64,000 nt of DNA. Origin: Neorickettsia helminthoeca str. Oregon (GTDB lineage Bacteria; Pseudomonadota; Alphaproteobacteria; Rickettsiales; Anaplasmataceae). The stretch spans positions 434,001 to 498,000 of the forward strand of contig NZ_CP007481.1 of assembly GCF_000632985.1 (NCBI RefSeq). Direction: 5' to 3'. Positions 9,901 to 18,087 of the stretch are shown here, one piece after another. Position numbers and translations under genes: made by a program. The notes below the pieces were generated by a model, which saw only the letters and a program-made list of their open reading frames with translations, was not told the origin of the DNA and did no database searches. The number at the start of each line of letters is the position of its first letter. Position 1 is the stretch's first letter.

Positions 9901-11751
9901 TAGTGCACCTTCGAACTTTTCCCTTATCTTATCCACGGAAAATAACATCTCTGCAACTGACTGCAAGCAAAAGTGATGTATCATAACCGTAGGCGAACAC
10001 TTGACCTTATAGCAATTGTGCTCCATTACCTTCATCGACATATTTTCTATGACAGGGATTAGATGATGGAGTTCCAGTGTACCCTCTACAAAGTAGATCT
10101 TGAGATGATATTTTGAAGATTCTTCGTATAGCTTCACACTCAAAGGATTTTCAGTTGTGACTTTTAGGATCTTCCGTATATCCCTGTACCCAGATAACGC
10201 ATCAAAAGATTCTTTATAACTTTCAGGAAATTTTCCTACATACTCCAAGTACCCATTTTTGTTATCCTTCGCTTTAGATTCCTTACAAATCACATCAGTA
10301 AGCTCTTCATCCCAATCTCTAGCCATCGAGATAAGTATTTTCTCAATCTCTTCATCAGAAGAGGAAGCTTCAAAGGAGTCCACTTTTAGTACTAATTGCA
10401 ACCTCACTAATCCAGATTCACCGATAATTAGATATTCGTCTGAGACTGTTCCATTCAATATCTGTGCAATGAACTTCCTCATTTTATAGCGCAACTTCAT
10501 GCTGAACTGTTCGTTAGGAACGAAAACAACGCAGTATATGAACATCCCTACTTTGTCCCTTCTGATGAATAACCTGAGGGTAGGCTTTATAGCCAGAGAA
10601 ATCATTCCTGTGCAGGTTTCGTATAGTTCTTCGCTTGAAGTATGGAATAATTCCCCCCTTGGTAGTCCCTGGATTATAGCAAGCAAGGCCTTATGATTAT
10701 GACCACCCTTAACGAAGCTTGCCATTTTTTCGACATTTTCTATTTTCTTCCTCAGGATAGGTATGAGACGCACATCCTGATAATATACCGTGGATGTAAA
10801 GAGTCCCAAGAATCTTTTCTCACCGATCACTTCTCCTTTGTCTGAGAGACACTTGATTCTTATACAATCAACGTTGACTCGTCTATGTACTCTGGATACG
10901 TATCCGGATCTACCCACGTATAACAGTGCCGTGTACTCCTTAAATTGATTGCTATTCCCAAGATTCCTTTCCAATCTGCATATACCAAGTAGAGAAGATG
11001 ATTTTTTCTCGAGTTTTTCTTTATCTAAGGAGTATTCCTCATATCCAAGGAAAATGAAATTATGTTCATTCAACCATTCTAGGAAAGCTATTATTTCACT
11101 TGCTGATAAGCAGTTGTGATTCTTTTGCTCAAGCAGACAGGTTTGGTTGGATAGATCACAGGACTTTATTTTACTAATCTCTGATTCGAGTACAGTCACC
11201 ATTTTCTTCCAATCGGAGACTACTGCAACAACGAGATTACTGACTTCCTCAAGCTTACTCCTAAGTATAGAGATTCTATTCTGATCTGTCTCGTCAATGA
11301 GGAAGTAGAGCAGGGATTCATTTTTACCTTCACCAGGATCTCTCCTGCTGTGTATCTTAATTAGGTTACCATTTTCATCCCTCTCAATCGGTAGGACGAC
11401 ATTCAATCTTTTATATATAGTGAAACCATTTGCCTTAATCTCCTCTGTGAAAGAATCAACTAAGAATGGCATATCTGGATTCAAAATTTGTACTACTACG
11501 TATTTCCCCTTTGACCCTTTATATTCCTTCTTTGAATTAAAGATTTTTATCTTCCTTCGACCCTCTATTCGGTTTTCAAGTAGTTCATAGACTTCCTTTG
11601 CAATCTTGAAGAAGTAATCCGGATCAGAATAGTCTTCCTCTCGAAGTGTTATATAAAACTGATTCACTAACGAGATAAAGCTTTCGGAAGGTACATCTCC
11701 AGACTTTGAGAGAACAGCAGCAATAAATTGTGAGTACTTCTTTCTATGCAT
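6976..11751 (-). CDS. gdhB: NAD-specific glutamate dehydrogenase, large (180-kDa class)
   Basis: Oxidises glutamate to 2-oxoglutarate with NAD, feeding the TCA cycle. The protein has 1591 residues, the size of the large GDH class found in many proteobacteria. A long N-terminal regulatory half precedes the catalytic half, where GGIRWSDRLQDFRTEI and the glycine-rich GSKGGF with its lysines (near residues 785-820) mark the glutamate site. GDMSGDVFGNGML (near 960) and VVEGGNLGCTQLGR (near 1105) mark the nucleotide-binding part. The ATG at 11751 is preceded by GGGAAAG. Neorickettsia and relatives are known to respire glutamine/glutamate, so this is likely a main energy-yielding enzyme, working with sucB and sdhB. 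The downstream tatB-like gene is coupled. Confidence 0.95.
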   Translation of the reverse strand: MHRKKYSQFIAAVLSKSGDVPSESFISLVNQFYITLREEDYSDPDYFFKIAKEVYELLENRIEGRRKIKIFNSKKEYKGSKGKYVVVQILNPDMPFLVDSFTEEIKANGFTIYKRLNVVLPIERDENGNLIKIHSRRDPGEGKNESLLYFLIDETDQNRISILRSKLEEVSNLVVAVVSDWKKMVTVLESEISKIKSCDLSNQTCLLEQKNHNCLSASEIIAFLEWLNEHNFIFLGYEEYSLDKEKLEKKSSSLLGICRLERNLGNSNQFKEYTALLYVGRSGYVSRVHRRVNVDCIRIKCLSDKGEVIGEKRFLGLFTSTVYYQDVRLIPILRKKIENVEKMASFVKGGHNHKALLAIIQGLPRGELFHTSSEELYETCTGMISLAIKPTLRLFIRRDKVGMFIYCVVFVPNEQFSMKLRYKMRKFIAQILNGTVSDEYLIIGESGLVRLQLVLKVDSFEASSSDEEIEKILISMARDWDEELTDVICKESKAKDNKNGYLEYVGKFPESYKESFDALSGYRDIRKILKVTTENPLSVKLYEESSKYHLKIYFVEGTLELHHLIPVIENMSMKVMEHNCYKVKCSPTVMIHHFCLQSVAEMLFSVDKIREKFEGALTRIVKNELENDQYNALIVLAGLDWREILLLRMFGSYLKQISFKYNPSYIQAALSHHPDAAVLIIRLFHARFSPDIKEESRQEKVEILKGKSKKILSSVTNVMYDNIIRTCIELCLSILRTNYYMNKEYISVKISSKDITDMPLPKPFVEVFVYHNKFEAIHLRGGKIARGGIRWSDRLQDFRTEILGLMKAQMAKNTAIIPVGSKGGFILKEQIEDRQLLTETAIRYYKDFLRGILDLTDNIVNGKCEKAKDILTYDRDDSYLVVAADKGTAKFSNYANEVSAEYNFWLGDAFASGGSSGYDHKKLGITARGAWISMQMAFWERFNDLERKGSSIIGIGDMSGDVFGNGMLLSNKIKLVAAFNHMHIFIDPNPDPEISFQERQRMFNLPSSTWMDYNHSLISKGGGVFLRNEKLIPISSEMKKVFDIYEEKLTPNELIKYILQSDVDVIWNGGIGTYVKSSEETNEVVGDKANDSIRVDGKNVRAKVIVEGGNLGCTQLGRIEYSGNGGIVNTDFIDNCAGVSCSDIEVNIKIAFSKAIKSGKITLRERDILLKAMEPEVVELILLHINKIQSLMMAMETMRSPRRLEQYQNLVGKLVKVGLLDKKVEFLPSNEEVKRLFAEGRSFERPQIAVLAAYSKMYIYEKIITSELPDSEILYHYLINYFPSLMRERFLSDILDHPLRREIIATKLANNIVNRFGCTFIQNAVQNTGFSSKEVIRVVVTVMEIYDLPALFEELDHLIGQIDIQFFYRINVLVIQFLDQSVYWLLRNYPQPINLTSAVEEFSDKVREISTKLVDVLDSNSLSEYRESLQSFEKFGLSPELSNKLAGLQFVSAALGIAQTSKNLCEAEGFEIDHMVVSRIYFELGAALSLASLREIVYKKFENSSYWQRISAYCLSDELCDEQLAFTREIAKYIRKDVNYFTAIKQWEGKHSAKLERYKTFYNDIMSSGELDINKFMMLVKRLRSMLSREY

Positions 11752-11994
11752 TTACTTTCCCTGATAAGAGTGCAAAAACGGACTCGTAGATTGTATCACA
11801 ACTTTTGTTGATTTTTAGTTTTGTATTTGTATCTTCGACGTATTTTTATAACTGGATTACAAAAAGATGCTGTAAAATCCACGACTCATCTGGACCAGAT
11901 TAAATATCTCTGATTCTCTTTCAACTAGACTGAGAGATTACTGTAGTGAGTGAATTCGTATAACACGAGTCTATTTTTCTCATATGAATCCACT

Positions 11995-12000
11995 TATAAT
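11995..12000 (+). promoter_or_regulatory. Candidate -10 box for gatC
   Basis: A consensus TATAAT lies 40 bp before the gatC ATG, in the 288-bp gap between the divergent gdhB and gatC genes. The -35 position (11972-11977) is poor, so this is a weak call. The rest of the gap is AT-rich with no gene. AAGGA lies just before the gatC ATG. Confidence 0.4.
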
Positions 12001-12039
12001 GCATTCCTGTGGAATGGGTGTTAATAATCCATAAGGAAC

Positions 12040-12315
12040 ATGAAGGATCTGAGCATACTTAAGAGTAAGAAGCTAGCAAGAATATCTCTCGCAGAAGCTG
12101 AAATAGAAGAATTTTCTCTTAAGATCAACTCTCTCTTTTCCTGGGAAAAGGGGATAACAAAGCTGGCGGCAGAAGAAATAAAAAGCCCCGACGCTGATAT
12201 TCATAAGGAGAAGTTATTCACGTTTAGTTTCGAAGAAGAGTCTAAGTTTGATGAAATAACTTCGTACACCGACACTGAGCTCGGATACTTTATTGTACCG
12301 AAAGTGCTTGAATAG
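12040..12315 (+). CDS. gatC: Glutamyl-tRNA(Gln) amidotransferase subunit C
   Basis: GatC is the small structural subunit that stabilises GatA in the GatCAB complex, which amidates misacylated Glu-tRNA(Gln). The 91-residue protein follows the family outline: an N-terminal helix with a LARISL element (residues 12-17), a second amphipathic helix, and the diagnostic C-terminus GYFIVPKVLE. GatA and GatB are not in this window. With gltX in the next operon, it indicates that Gln-tRNA is made by the indirect route. The gene stands alone on the plus strand, converging on the PAS-like gene about 160 bp downstream. Confidence 0.9.
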   Translation: MKDLSILKSKKLARISLAEAEIEEFSLKINSLFSWEKGITKLAAEEIKSPDADIHKEKLFTFSFEEESKFDEITSYTDTELGYFIVPKVLE

Positions 12316-12473
12316 CTGCGTTATTTCAATGGTTGCGTGCGTCATTTCCGAGTATGAATCTAGCTCTCTTTGTTTATGGGGCTACTTCTGTACGTGTCTT
12401 AAGCTCTGATGACTACTCCTACGAAGGTATCCGCTGGTTGATATATGCAGAATCAACTTAGTGGAGTCAGTCT

Positions 12474-13409
12474 TCACCTGAATATAAACATAGTTTCCTT
12501 CATGTAGGGAATCGCTTCTACGTTCATGGAGAGCCCATCTATTTCTAATTTGATGACTTTTGGAGTGATTAAATCTTTAAGCTCGGATTTCTGCGCCATT
12601 AGCGCTTCCTCGACCCCCTTACACCTAAAAAAAGCCCTGGAGCAAGCAATTCTCTCGAGATTATGATTGAAAATTACAATTTTTTCCGATGTATTGCTAA
12701 GAAAAATCTCCATTCTTTGCTTGCATAGCCTTAATAGTTTACTGTTTTCTGCAAGGTTTGCATTATCTTGTCCGAACACTATGGTTATATTATCTCTGAC
12801 CTTTGCCTCTACCAAAAGCGACTTCGCATCTGTATCAATACTGAAGGTGCAACTTTTGTTCGGTATACCAAAGGAATCCTTCCAGTACAAATATTCCTGA
12901 TTATAAATCTTATTCTGACCATCGCTGCAGTAGAATAAAAAAGGCGACTGATCCAGTACTTCTTGGAAAAATCTTATCTTGGATCGAATCTTCTGATTCT
13001 CTTCTTTTAGAGCCAATATATCGCGCACGTTCTCAGAAAAATCAAAGAGAAGAATTGCACTCTGATTCGCATCTATCCTCCATAGATACACAATAAACTT
13101 AACTCCATTATCCTTCCCATGTAATAGGAACTTTCTATATTCGACCTTATCATCTAAGGCTTTCTGTACGTCTCTACCATCCACGAAGTTCTGTAGAAAT
13201 CCAGCAAGCGAGTGATATTGACGACCCTGCAATTCAAGTTTAAAGACCTCTATATCAGAAGAAAAATCACGTATATAAAAACCGTCACGATGCTTAAGGA
13301 TCCATTCAGGGAAAAGAATGCGACTCTCTTTATTTAGTTTGAGTCTCCTATTTTGAAGAACCAATAAAACAAGAAAAAATAAAAGGAAAAAGATTGCGAA
13401 ATCAAACAT
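12474..13409 (-). CDS. Membrane-anchored PAS-like protein without kinase domain, function unknown
   Basis: 311 residues. The N-terminus is one hydrophobic anchor (FAIFFLLFFLVLLVLQNRR), leaving the rest cytoplasmic. A first globular part (about 35-130) is followed by a short coiled-coil stretch (ILALKEENQKIRSKIRFF, near 135-152) and a PAS-like segment (DQSPFLFYCSDGQNKIYNQEYLYW, split here for description: DQSPFLFYCSDG then NKIYNQEYLYW). A last domain starts near residue 235. No H-box, N-box or ATPase motif is seen. This looks like the sensory half of an alphaproteobacterial PAS histidine kinase that never had, or lost, its kinase. It overlaps the end of gltX by 8 bp and closes the nrdB-mnhE-gltX operon. 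Function is unknown. Confidence 0.6.
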   Translation of the reverse strand: MFDFAIFFLLFFLVLLVLQNRRLKLNKESRILFPEWILKHRDGFYIRDFSSDIEVFKLELQGRQYHSLAGFLQNFVDGRDVQKALDDKVEYRKFLLHGKDNGVKFIVYLWRIDANQSAILLFDFSENVRDILALKEENQKIRSKIRFFQEVLDQSPFLFYCSDGQNKIYNQEYLYWKDSFGIPNKSCTFSIDTDAKSLLVEAKVRDNITIVFGQDNANLAENSKLLRLCKQRMEIFLSNTSEKIVIFNHNLERIACSRAFFRCKGVEEALMAQKSELKDLITPKVIKLEIDGLSMNVEAIPYMKETMFIFR

Positions 13410-14712
13410 CGTCTATTTGAGTTTTTAGTCTTAACAATATTCTTTCCCTGCCTATGAATGGTAGAATACCTCCTATTTCCGGACCGCTTTCTTTACCAGT
13501 TAAAGCAATCCTCAGATTAATATTGATCTCCTTTTTTGTATACTTGTGCCGTTCAAATAACAGAGCAAGCCATTGCTTATAGGTTTCTGGAGAAATTTCC
13601 CCTTCAGGCAATAGCATTATTGCATCTCGTATGATGTCAGTACTGTAAGGCTTCTTCTCGAAAATCAAGTTTGGGTCTGTACATATATTCCACCAAGTAC
13701 TGACTTCACTCAAAAAAAAGAGATTCTTCTTTATTACCTCCCAGAACTCTCTTGTAATGGCCTTTTCCAGGCGCGATACAATACCTTCGTAAGCGATACT
13801 GTGTAGAAACTTTGCGTTTAGGTTATAAATTTCTTCCAACGAAACAATCACGGACGAGGAGGAGGAATAATGGTTAAGATTAAATTCCTTATATTCTTTG
13901 AAGTTTTTAAAATCAGCTGATGATCTACCGCCTAAATTGAGAAGATATGCGCAGATAACTTCTGGTTCTATATGGGCATTTCTTAGGCTTTCTATTTCAT
14001 ACCCACCAACCCTCTTTGAAATTTTCCCAGATTGCATTTTTAGAAGCGGCATATGAGCAAAATCGGGAATTCTATTACAGCCAAGTGCTTTGAGCATCTG
14101 GATTTGCACCGCAGTATTGGAGATGTGATCCTCTCCACGAATGATTGTATCAATACCATAGTCGATATCATCTATCACGGATGGGAACATATAGGTATAA
14201 ATACCGTTTTCCCTTCGAATGATTGGATCACTCGTACTTCTCAAATCTATTGCGATCTTTCCGCGGAGTTTATCATCCCAGGATATAATGTCAGAGGAAT
14301 CCAATTCGAAACGATAATAAGGAGATCTCTCAGAATTTTTGATTTCCTTTCTCCTTCTATATACGGGAGGTAGTCCGCGAGATAAAAGGGATCTACGTTC
14401 CATCTCCAGTTCTTCAGGAGTCTCATAGCAAGCGTATACCCTACCAGTTTGTATGAGTTGCTCCATAGCTTCGTCATACAGGCTAAAACGCTCGGACTGT
14501 CTAAAGCACAAATCTGATTCTATACCTAACCATTTCAGGTCGATGAAGATCTTCTCAATATACTCTTCTCTTACCCGTGTTTTATCGGTATCATCGATTC
14601 TCAATATAAATTTTCCCCCAGAAGACCGAGCGCAAAGAAACGAGATAATTGCTGTTCTCATATTTCCTAGATGCAGTAGACCTGTGGGACTAGGAGCGAA
14701 GCGTGTAATCAT
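13402..14712 (-). CDS. gltX: Glutamyl-tRNA synthetase
   Basis: Charges tRNA(Glu), and in organisms with GatCAB also tRNA(Gln), with glutamate. The class I signatures are FAPSPTGLLHLGNMRTA near the N-terminus (HLGN is the HIGH equivalent) and GKISKRVGG near residue 238 (the KMSKS equivalent, here KISKR). The anticodon-binding alpha-helical part follows. At 436 residues it is a little shorter than typical (~470). Rickettsiales usually carry two GltX paralogs and only this one is in the window, so which tRNA it prefers cannot be read. The ATG overlaps the mnhE stop as ATGA, indicating translational coupling. Confidence 0.93.
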   Translation of the reverse strand: MITRFAPSPTGLLHLGNMRTAIISFLCARSSGGKFILRIDDTDKTRVREEYIEKIFIDLKWLGIESDLCFRQSERFSLYDEAMEQLIQTGRVYACYETPEELEMERRSLLSRGLPPVYRRRKEIKNSERSPYYRFELDSSDIISWDDKLRGKIAIDLRSTSDPIIRRENGIYTYMFPSVIDDIDYGIDTIIRGEDHISNTAVQIQMLKALGCNRIPDFAHMPLLKMQSGKISKRVGGYEIESLRNAHIEPEVICAYLLNLGGRSSADFKNFKEYKEFNLNHYSSSSSVIVSLEEIYNLNAKFLHSIAYEGIVSRLEKAITREFWEVIKKNLFFLSEVSTWWNICTDPNLIFEKKPYSTDIIRDAIMLLPEGEISPETYKQWLALLFERHKYTKKEININLRIALTGKESGPEIGGILPFIGRERILLRLKTQIDDV

Positions 14713-15188
14713 TGGTAGATATAACCAGAGATATGATTCTTAATATCGGGTATGCCAGCTTTGAAGCTATTATCAAAGCAGTGGAAGTAAATACGATTCT
14801 CACTGATAGACACTGTGACTGTACCTGGAGTCAAGGTGACAGAACACGCAAACAAGGTATTCGAGACATCATCTGCGAACAAATCAGAGAAAGAAACAAA
14901 AGTCTCATTATCGTTCAGTATGGGAAGCTTCCTCGAGTACACCAATCTCAGTAGCGAGGCGGAAGATAAAATGATCTGTAAGACGAGCCAGGATAAATAC
15001 TTAAGAAAGTGCAGCGAAAAAATGGCTGAAAAATCAAAATGCGAAAAATAACGGAAGTAGATCGCATAGGATAAGACAGCAGAGCTCAGACCAAGACTTA
15101 CGAAAAATATCGAATTCCGCCCAGATAAAAGAATCCAAAAAACAAATAGAAGTAATGTAGGTATGAGAAAGTGTCCCCTATGCATCAT
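14709..15188 (-). CDS. mnhE: Mrp-type Na+/H+ antiporter subunit E
   Basis: MrpE/MnhE is a small membrane subunit of the multi-protein cation/proton antiporter. Two or three hydrophobic segments (IPTLLLFVFWILLSG; FFVSLGLSSAVLSYAIYF; LSWLVLQIILSSASLL) precede the family hallmark SVTLTPGTVTVSI and a following conserved His/Asp pair (FHCFD). An earlier in-frame start would run far into nrdB. The ATG at 15188 is chosen because a GGAG ribosome site lies 6 nt upstream, giving 159 residues and an 11-bp overlap with the nrdB end. It also overlaps gltX by 4 bp. Other Mrp/Nuo-like membrane subunits lie at 43 kb and 63.6 kb, so the complex is encoded in scattered genes. Confidence 0.85.
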   Translation of the reverse strand: MMHRGHFLIPTLLLFVFWILLSGRNSIFFVSLGLSSAVLSYAIYFRYFSHFDFSAIFSLHFLKYLSWLVLQIILSSASLLRLVYSRKLPILNDNETFVSFSDLFADDVSNTLFACSVTLTPGTVTVSISENRIYFHCFDNSFKAGIPDIKNHISGYIYQ

Positions 15189-16140
15189 CGAAGACTCCAT
15201 CCCAAGTTCCCTTTGTTGCAGCTCTAGAGTACTCGGTTGCCTTATTTTCAAAGAAGTTAGTATGTTCGACTGTATTTAGCATAGCTTCTAGCCAGAGTAG
15301 AGGATTCAATTTTTCCTTATAGATCTCTTCAAAGCCGAGCTGCTTCAGTCTCAGATTTGCTATATATCTGATGTACTCCTTCACTTCTGAAGCTTTCAAT
15401 CCCTCTACATCACCCATCTCGAACGCGAGATCTATGAAAGCATCCTCATGCAAAACCATAGCGTCACATATTTCGTGAATTTCCTTTTCCAGGTCGGCTT
15501 TATTGATTCCGTTCTCGATGAGAAAAGTACGAAAAAGCTTGATAATTGAATTCGAATGAAGTGTTTCATCGCGGACAGAATAAGCAATAATCTGACCCAT
15601 CCCCTTCATCTTATTGAAGCGCGGGAAATTCAAAAGAATCGCAAATGATGCAAATAACTGTAGACCTTCAGTGAAAGCGCCGTATACAGCTAGGGTCTTT
15701 GCTATCTCGATTGGGCTAGTCATTTTGAACGCTCTTAAATACTCGCATTTTTCTTTCATCTCCTGGTACTTGGTGAAAGCTAGATATTCTATATCCGGCA
15801 TACCAACCGTGTCGAGCAAATGAGCATAGGCGGCGATGTGTATAGTCTCCATATTCGCAAAGGCCGTGAGCATCATGCACACCTCAGGAGGCTTAAAAAT
15901 ACCAGCATAGTGATTCATGTAGCAGTTATGCACCTCGACGTCAGCCTGAGTGAAGAATCGGAAAATCTGTGTCAGTAGATTTTTTTCAGCTTTGCTTATC
16001 TTGTTATGCCAGTCCTGAACATCATCTGCCATGGGGACCTCCTCCGGAAGCCAGTGGACCCTCTGTTGTATTTCCCAAGCCTCATAGGCCCAGTCGTACT
16101 GGAAGGGTTTATATGAAAGTCTCGGCTCCAGCAGGGACAT
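15178..16140 (-). CDS. nrdB: Ribonucleoside-diphosphate reductase, beta subunit (class Ia)
   Basis: Carries the di-iron/tyrosyl-radical cofactor that starts reduction of ribonucleotides to deoxyribonucleotides. Metal ligands are visible as Asp in TQADVEV, Glu and His in METIHIAAY (first helix pair), and Glu and His in RDETLHSNS. The Tyr of METIHIAAY sits at the radical position, so this is not the Phe-type class Ic enzyme. The C-terminal tail (RAATKGTWDGVFDDA) is where NrdB normally docks on NrdA. The 320-residue length is normal for this subgroup. ATG 16140 follows a GAGGTG ribosome site. nrdA is not adjacent. First gene of the operon with mnhE and gltX. Confidence 0.95.
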   Translation of the reverse strand: MSLLEPRLSYKPFQYDWAYEAWEIQQRVHWLPEEVPMADDVQDWHNKISKAEKNLLTQIFRFFTQADVEVHNCYMNHYAGIFKPPEVCMMLTAFANMETIHIAAYAHLLDTVGMPDIEYLAFTKYQEMKEKCEYLRAFKMTSPIEIAKTLAVYGAFTEGLQLFASFAILLNFPRFNKMKGMGQIIAYSVRDETLHSNSIIKLFRTFLIENGINKADLEKEIHEICDAMVLHEDAFIDLAFEMGDVEGLKASEVKEYIRYIANLRLKQLGFEEIYKEKLNPLLWLEAMLNTVEHTNFFENKATEYSRAATKGTWDGVFDDA

Positions 16141-16251
16141 AGAACACCTCGAATAAAGATAAAAGTAAGGCCCTAGTATTCTCGCAAATTATAGCGAAAA
16201 TTCAAGAATGAAGTTTGTTCACAGGATTCCGTAGTCGTGCATGATGCCGTT

Positions 16252-16279
16252 TTGACTGGACAGCAAATGATACTATAAG
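16252..16279 (+). promoter_or_regulatory. Candidate promoter for the nusA operon
   Basis: TTGACT (16252-16257), a 16-bp spacer and TATAAG (16274-16279) lie in the divergent nrdB-nusA gap. It would give a leader of about 180 nt before nusA. No gene is supported in the 323-bp gap (16141-16464); rimP, which precedes nusA in many bacteria, is absent here. Confidence 0.45.
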
Positions 16280-16464
16280 CGAAAAATCAGATTGCTAGTT
16301 AAAAAACTTCCACCTGAGATGATTGATACGGACTTAAGTAGCGTTCATCTTGCCTTTCCAGGGATTTAGGCGTAATATTCCTGTCTGGGGCTTCTAAGAG
16401 GAATTTCATCATCAAAAGCCTTTCGTTTAGTTGATTAACCTGAATATACCGTTCTGATTTGGCT

Positions 16465-18081
16465 ATGTCTTTCTCCAAAAGTGGGCTTAATAATCTCCAG
16501 ATCGTGGAATCCATTAATTCCGTTGCAGAAAAGGAGGGATTGAATCCTGAAAATCTTTTTCAGGCTATTGGTGCTGAGCTCGCATATGAAATAGGAAAAA
16601 GACAATACGGTGATCCGAGGATTTCGGTCGAAATAGATAGGAAAAGTGGTGAAATCACGATCTCTAAGCGTCTGCTTGTTGTTGAAGACTCAGAAAAGGA
16701 TAAAATGATGGCGCAGCTTCCCCAGGAAACACAAGGCGGTGTTGTAGAGGAAAAGGCATTACCAATAATCCATGAGACCCAAGAATATGACGATATAATT
16801 GCCTTGTCCACCGCAAAACTGAAGTACCCTGCTTCCGAGCCAAAACCTGGAGATGTAGTTGTTGAGCGTCTACCATCCTTTTCCTCGGGTTACCTGATCG
16901 CGAAGGTTATGAAACCCAAGATAGAACGTCTAATAAATTCCCTGGTTCGGGAGAAACAGTACAACTGTTATAAGGATCGTGTTGGTGAACTCATCGTCGG
17001 TGTCGTAAAGAAATCGATAGATTTTAAGGCTGGAAGCAGGAGTATGATAATCGATGTCGGAGGTGCTGAGGGTATACTTCCATTTTCCTCGCTAATAAAA
17101 GGCGAAAGTTTCAGGGCAGGCGATAGGGTCAGATGCGTAATACAGAAAGTCGAGTATTCACTCATAAGGCCACAAATTCTTCTCTCAAGATCCAGTGGTA
17201 ACTTTGTTGCTGAACTGTTCGCTCAACAGGTCCCTGAGGTGTATGACCGCGTGGTCGAAGTAAAAAAAGTTGCCAGAGATCCTGGTTCCAGAGCTAAGGT
17301 TGCTGTCTTCTCTTCAGATAGAAATGTTGATCCAGTAGGCGCTTGCATAGGTATGGGAGGTAGCAGAATCAACGCAGTAGCCAATGAACTCAATGGAGAA
17401 AAAATAGATGTTGTTGAGTATTCAAGTGATACTACAGTCTTTTTGGTGAATGCACTCAAGCCAATCAAGCCTGTGAAGATAATGATTGACGAGGAAGCAA
17501 AAAGAATCGAATTGGTTGTCGGTGATGATAATCTAAGCATGGTGATAGGACGTAGCGGGCAGAATATCCATTTATTATCGTCTCTAGTCGGGTATAGAAT
17601 TGAAGTGCTCAGTGATGCTGAAGTATCGAAGAAGAAAATGGAGGAATTCATTTCCGGTACTGAGCGTTTCGTCGAAGCGCTAAATGTTGAAGAGGTCATC
17701 GCGCAACTCTTGGTGACAGAGGGTTTCTCTACAGTAAAGGAAATCGCAGAATGTGAAGTCTCGAGATTAGCGTTCATCGAGGGATTCGATACAGACATCG
17801 CGGAAGAAATCAAGAATAGGGCCGTGGAATATGTGAATGATCAGCCAAAAAGGGTGAAAGCTTTGCTGGAAAAGTATGACGCGAATATGGACATGCTGTC
17901 TCTTTCGCATCTGGAACATGAAATGTTGGAAGTCTTGCTTTCCAGTAAGTTGACAAGTTTGGAAAAAGTTGCTGAGTTGTCTTGTGATGAGCTGAGAGAA
18001 ATAATAGGAGAAAACCACTTTGATACTAACACAGTAGAACAACTGATTATCAAAGCAAGAGAGGCTCTAGGTTGGCTGTAA
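16465..18081 (+). CDS. nusA: Transcription termination/antitermination factor NusA
   Basis: Binds RNA polymerase and modulates pausing, termination and antitermination. Order: N-terminal RNAP-binding domain with EIDRKSGEITISKRLLVV (near residue 55); an S1-like domain with VGGAEGILPFSSLI (near 200); KH domains with DPVGACIGMGGSRI (near 290) and VIGRSGQNIHLLS (near 360); then acidic C-terminal repeats (HhH-like, LVTEGFSTVKEIAECEVSRL and LLSSKLTSLEKVAELSCDEL). At 538 residues it is the long, two-C-terminal-repeat form of proteobacteria. A TGA lies just upstream in frame, so only TTG 16459 or ATG 16465 can start it; ATG is preferred though no strong ribosome site is seen. infB follows 6 bp after the stop. 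Confidence 0.95.
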   Translation: MSFSKSGLNNLQIVESINSVAEKEGLNPENLFQAIGAELAYEIGKRQYGDPRISVEIDRKSGEITISKRLLVVEDSEKDKMMAQLPQETQGGVVEEKALPIIHETQEYDDIIALSTAKLKYPASEPKPGDVVVERLPSFSSGYLIAKVMKPKIERLINSLVREKQYNCYKDRVGELIVGVVKKSIDFKAGSRSMIIDVGGAEGILPFSSLIKGESFRAGDRVRCVIQKVEYSLIRPQILLSRSSGNFVAELFAQQVPEVYDRVVEVKKVARDPGSRAKVAVFSSDRNVDPVGACIGMGGSRINAVANELNGEKIDVVEYSSDTTVFLVNALKPIKPVKIMIDEEAKRIELVVGDDNLSMVIGRSGQNIHLLSSLVGYRIEVLSDAEVSKKKMEEFISGTERFVEALNVEEVIAQLLVTEGFSTVKEIAECEVSRLAFIEGFDTDIAEEIKNRAVEYVNDQPKRVKALLEKYDANMDMLSLSHLEHEMLEVLLSSKLTSLEKVAELSCDELREIIGENHFDTNTVEQLIIKAREALGWL

Positions 18082-18087
18082 GAACGT

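Noticed and set aside
16299-16514. 71-codon minus-strand frame upstream of nusA
   Set aside because: It begins inside nusA and ends in the nrdB-nusA gap, lies over the nusA leader, and has no motif. Also considered as a rimP remnant, but it is on the wrong strand.
17223-17813. 196-codon minus-strand open frame
   Set aside because: Antisense to the KH region of nusA; Ser/Thr-rich composition typical of a shadow frame, no ribosome site.
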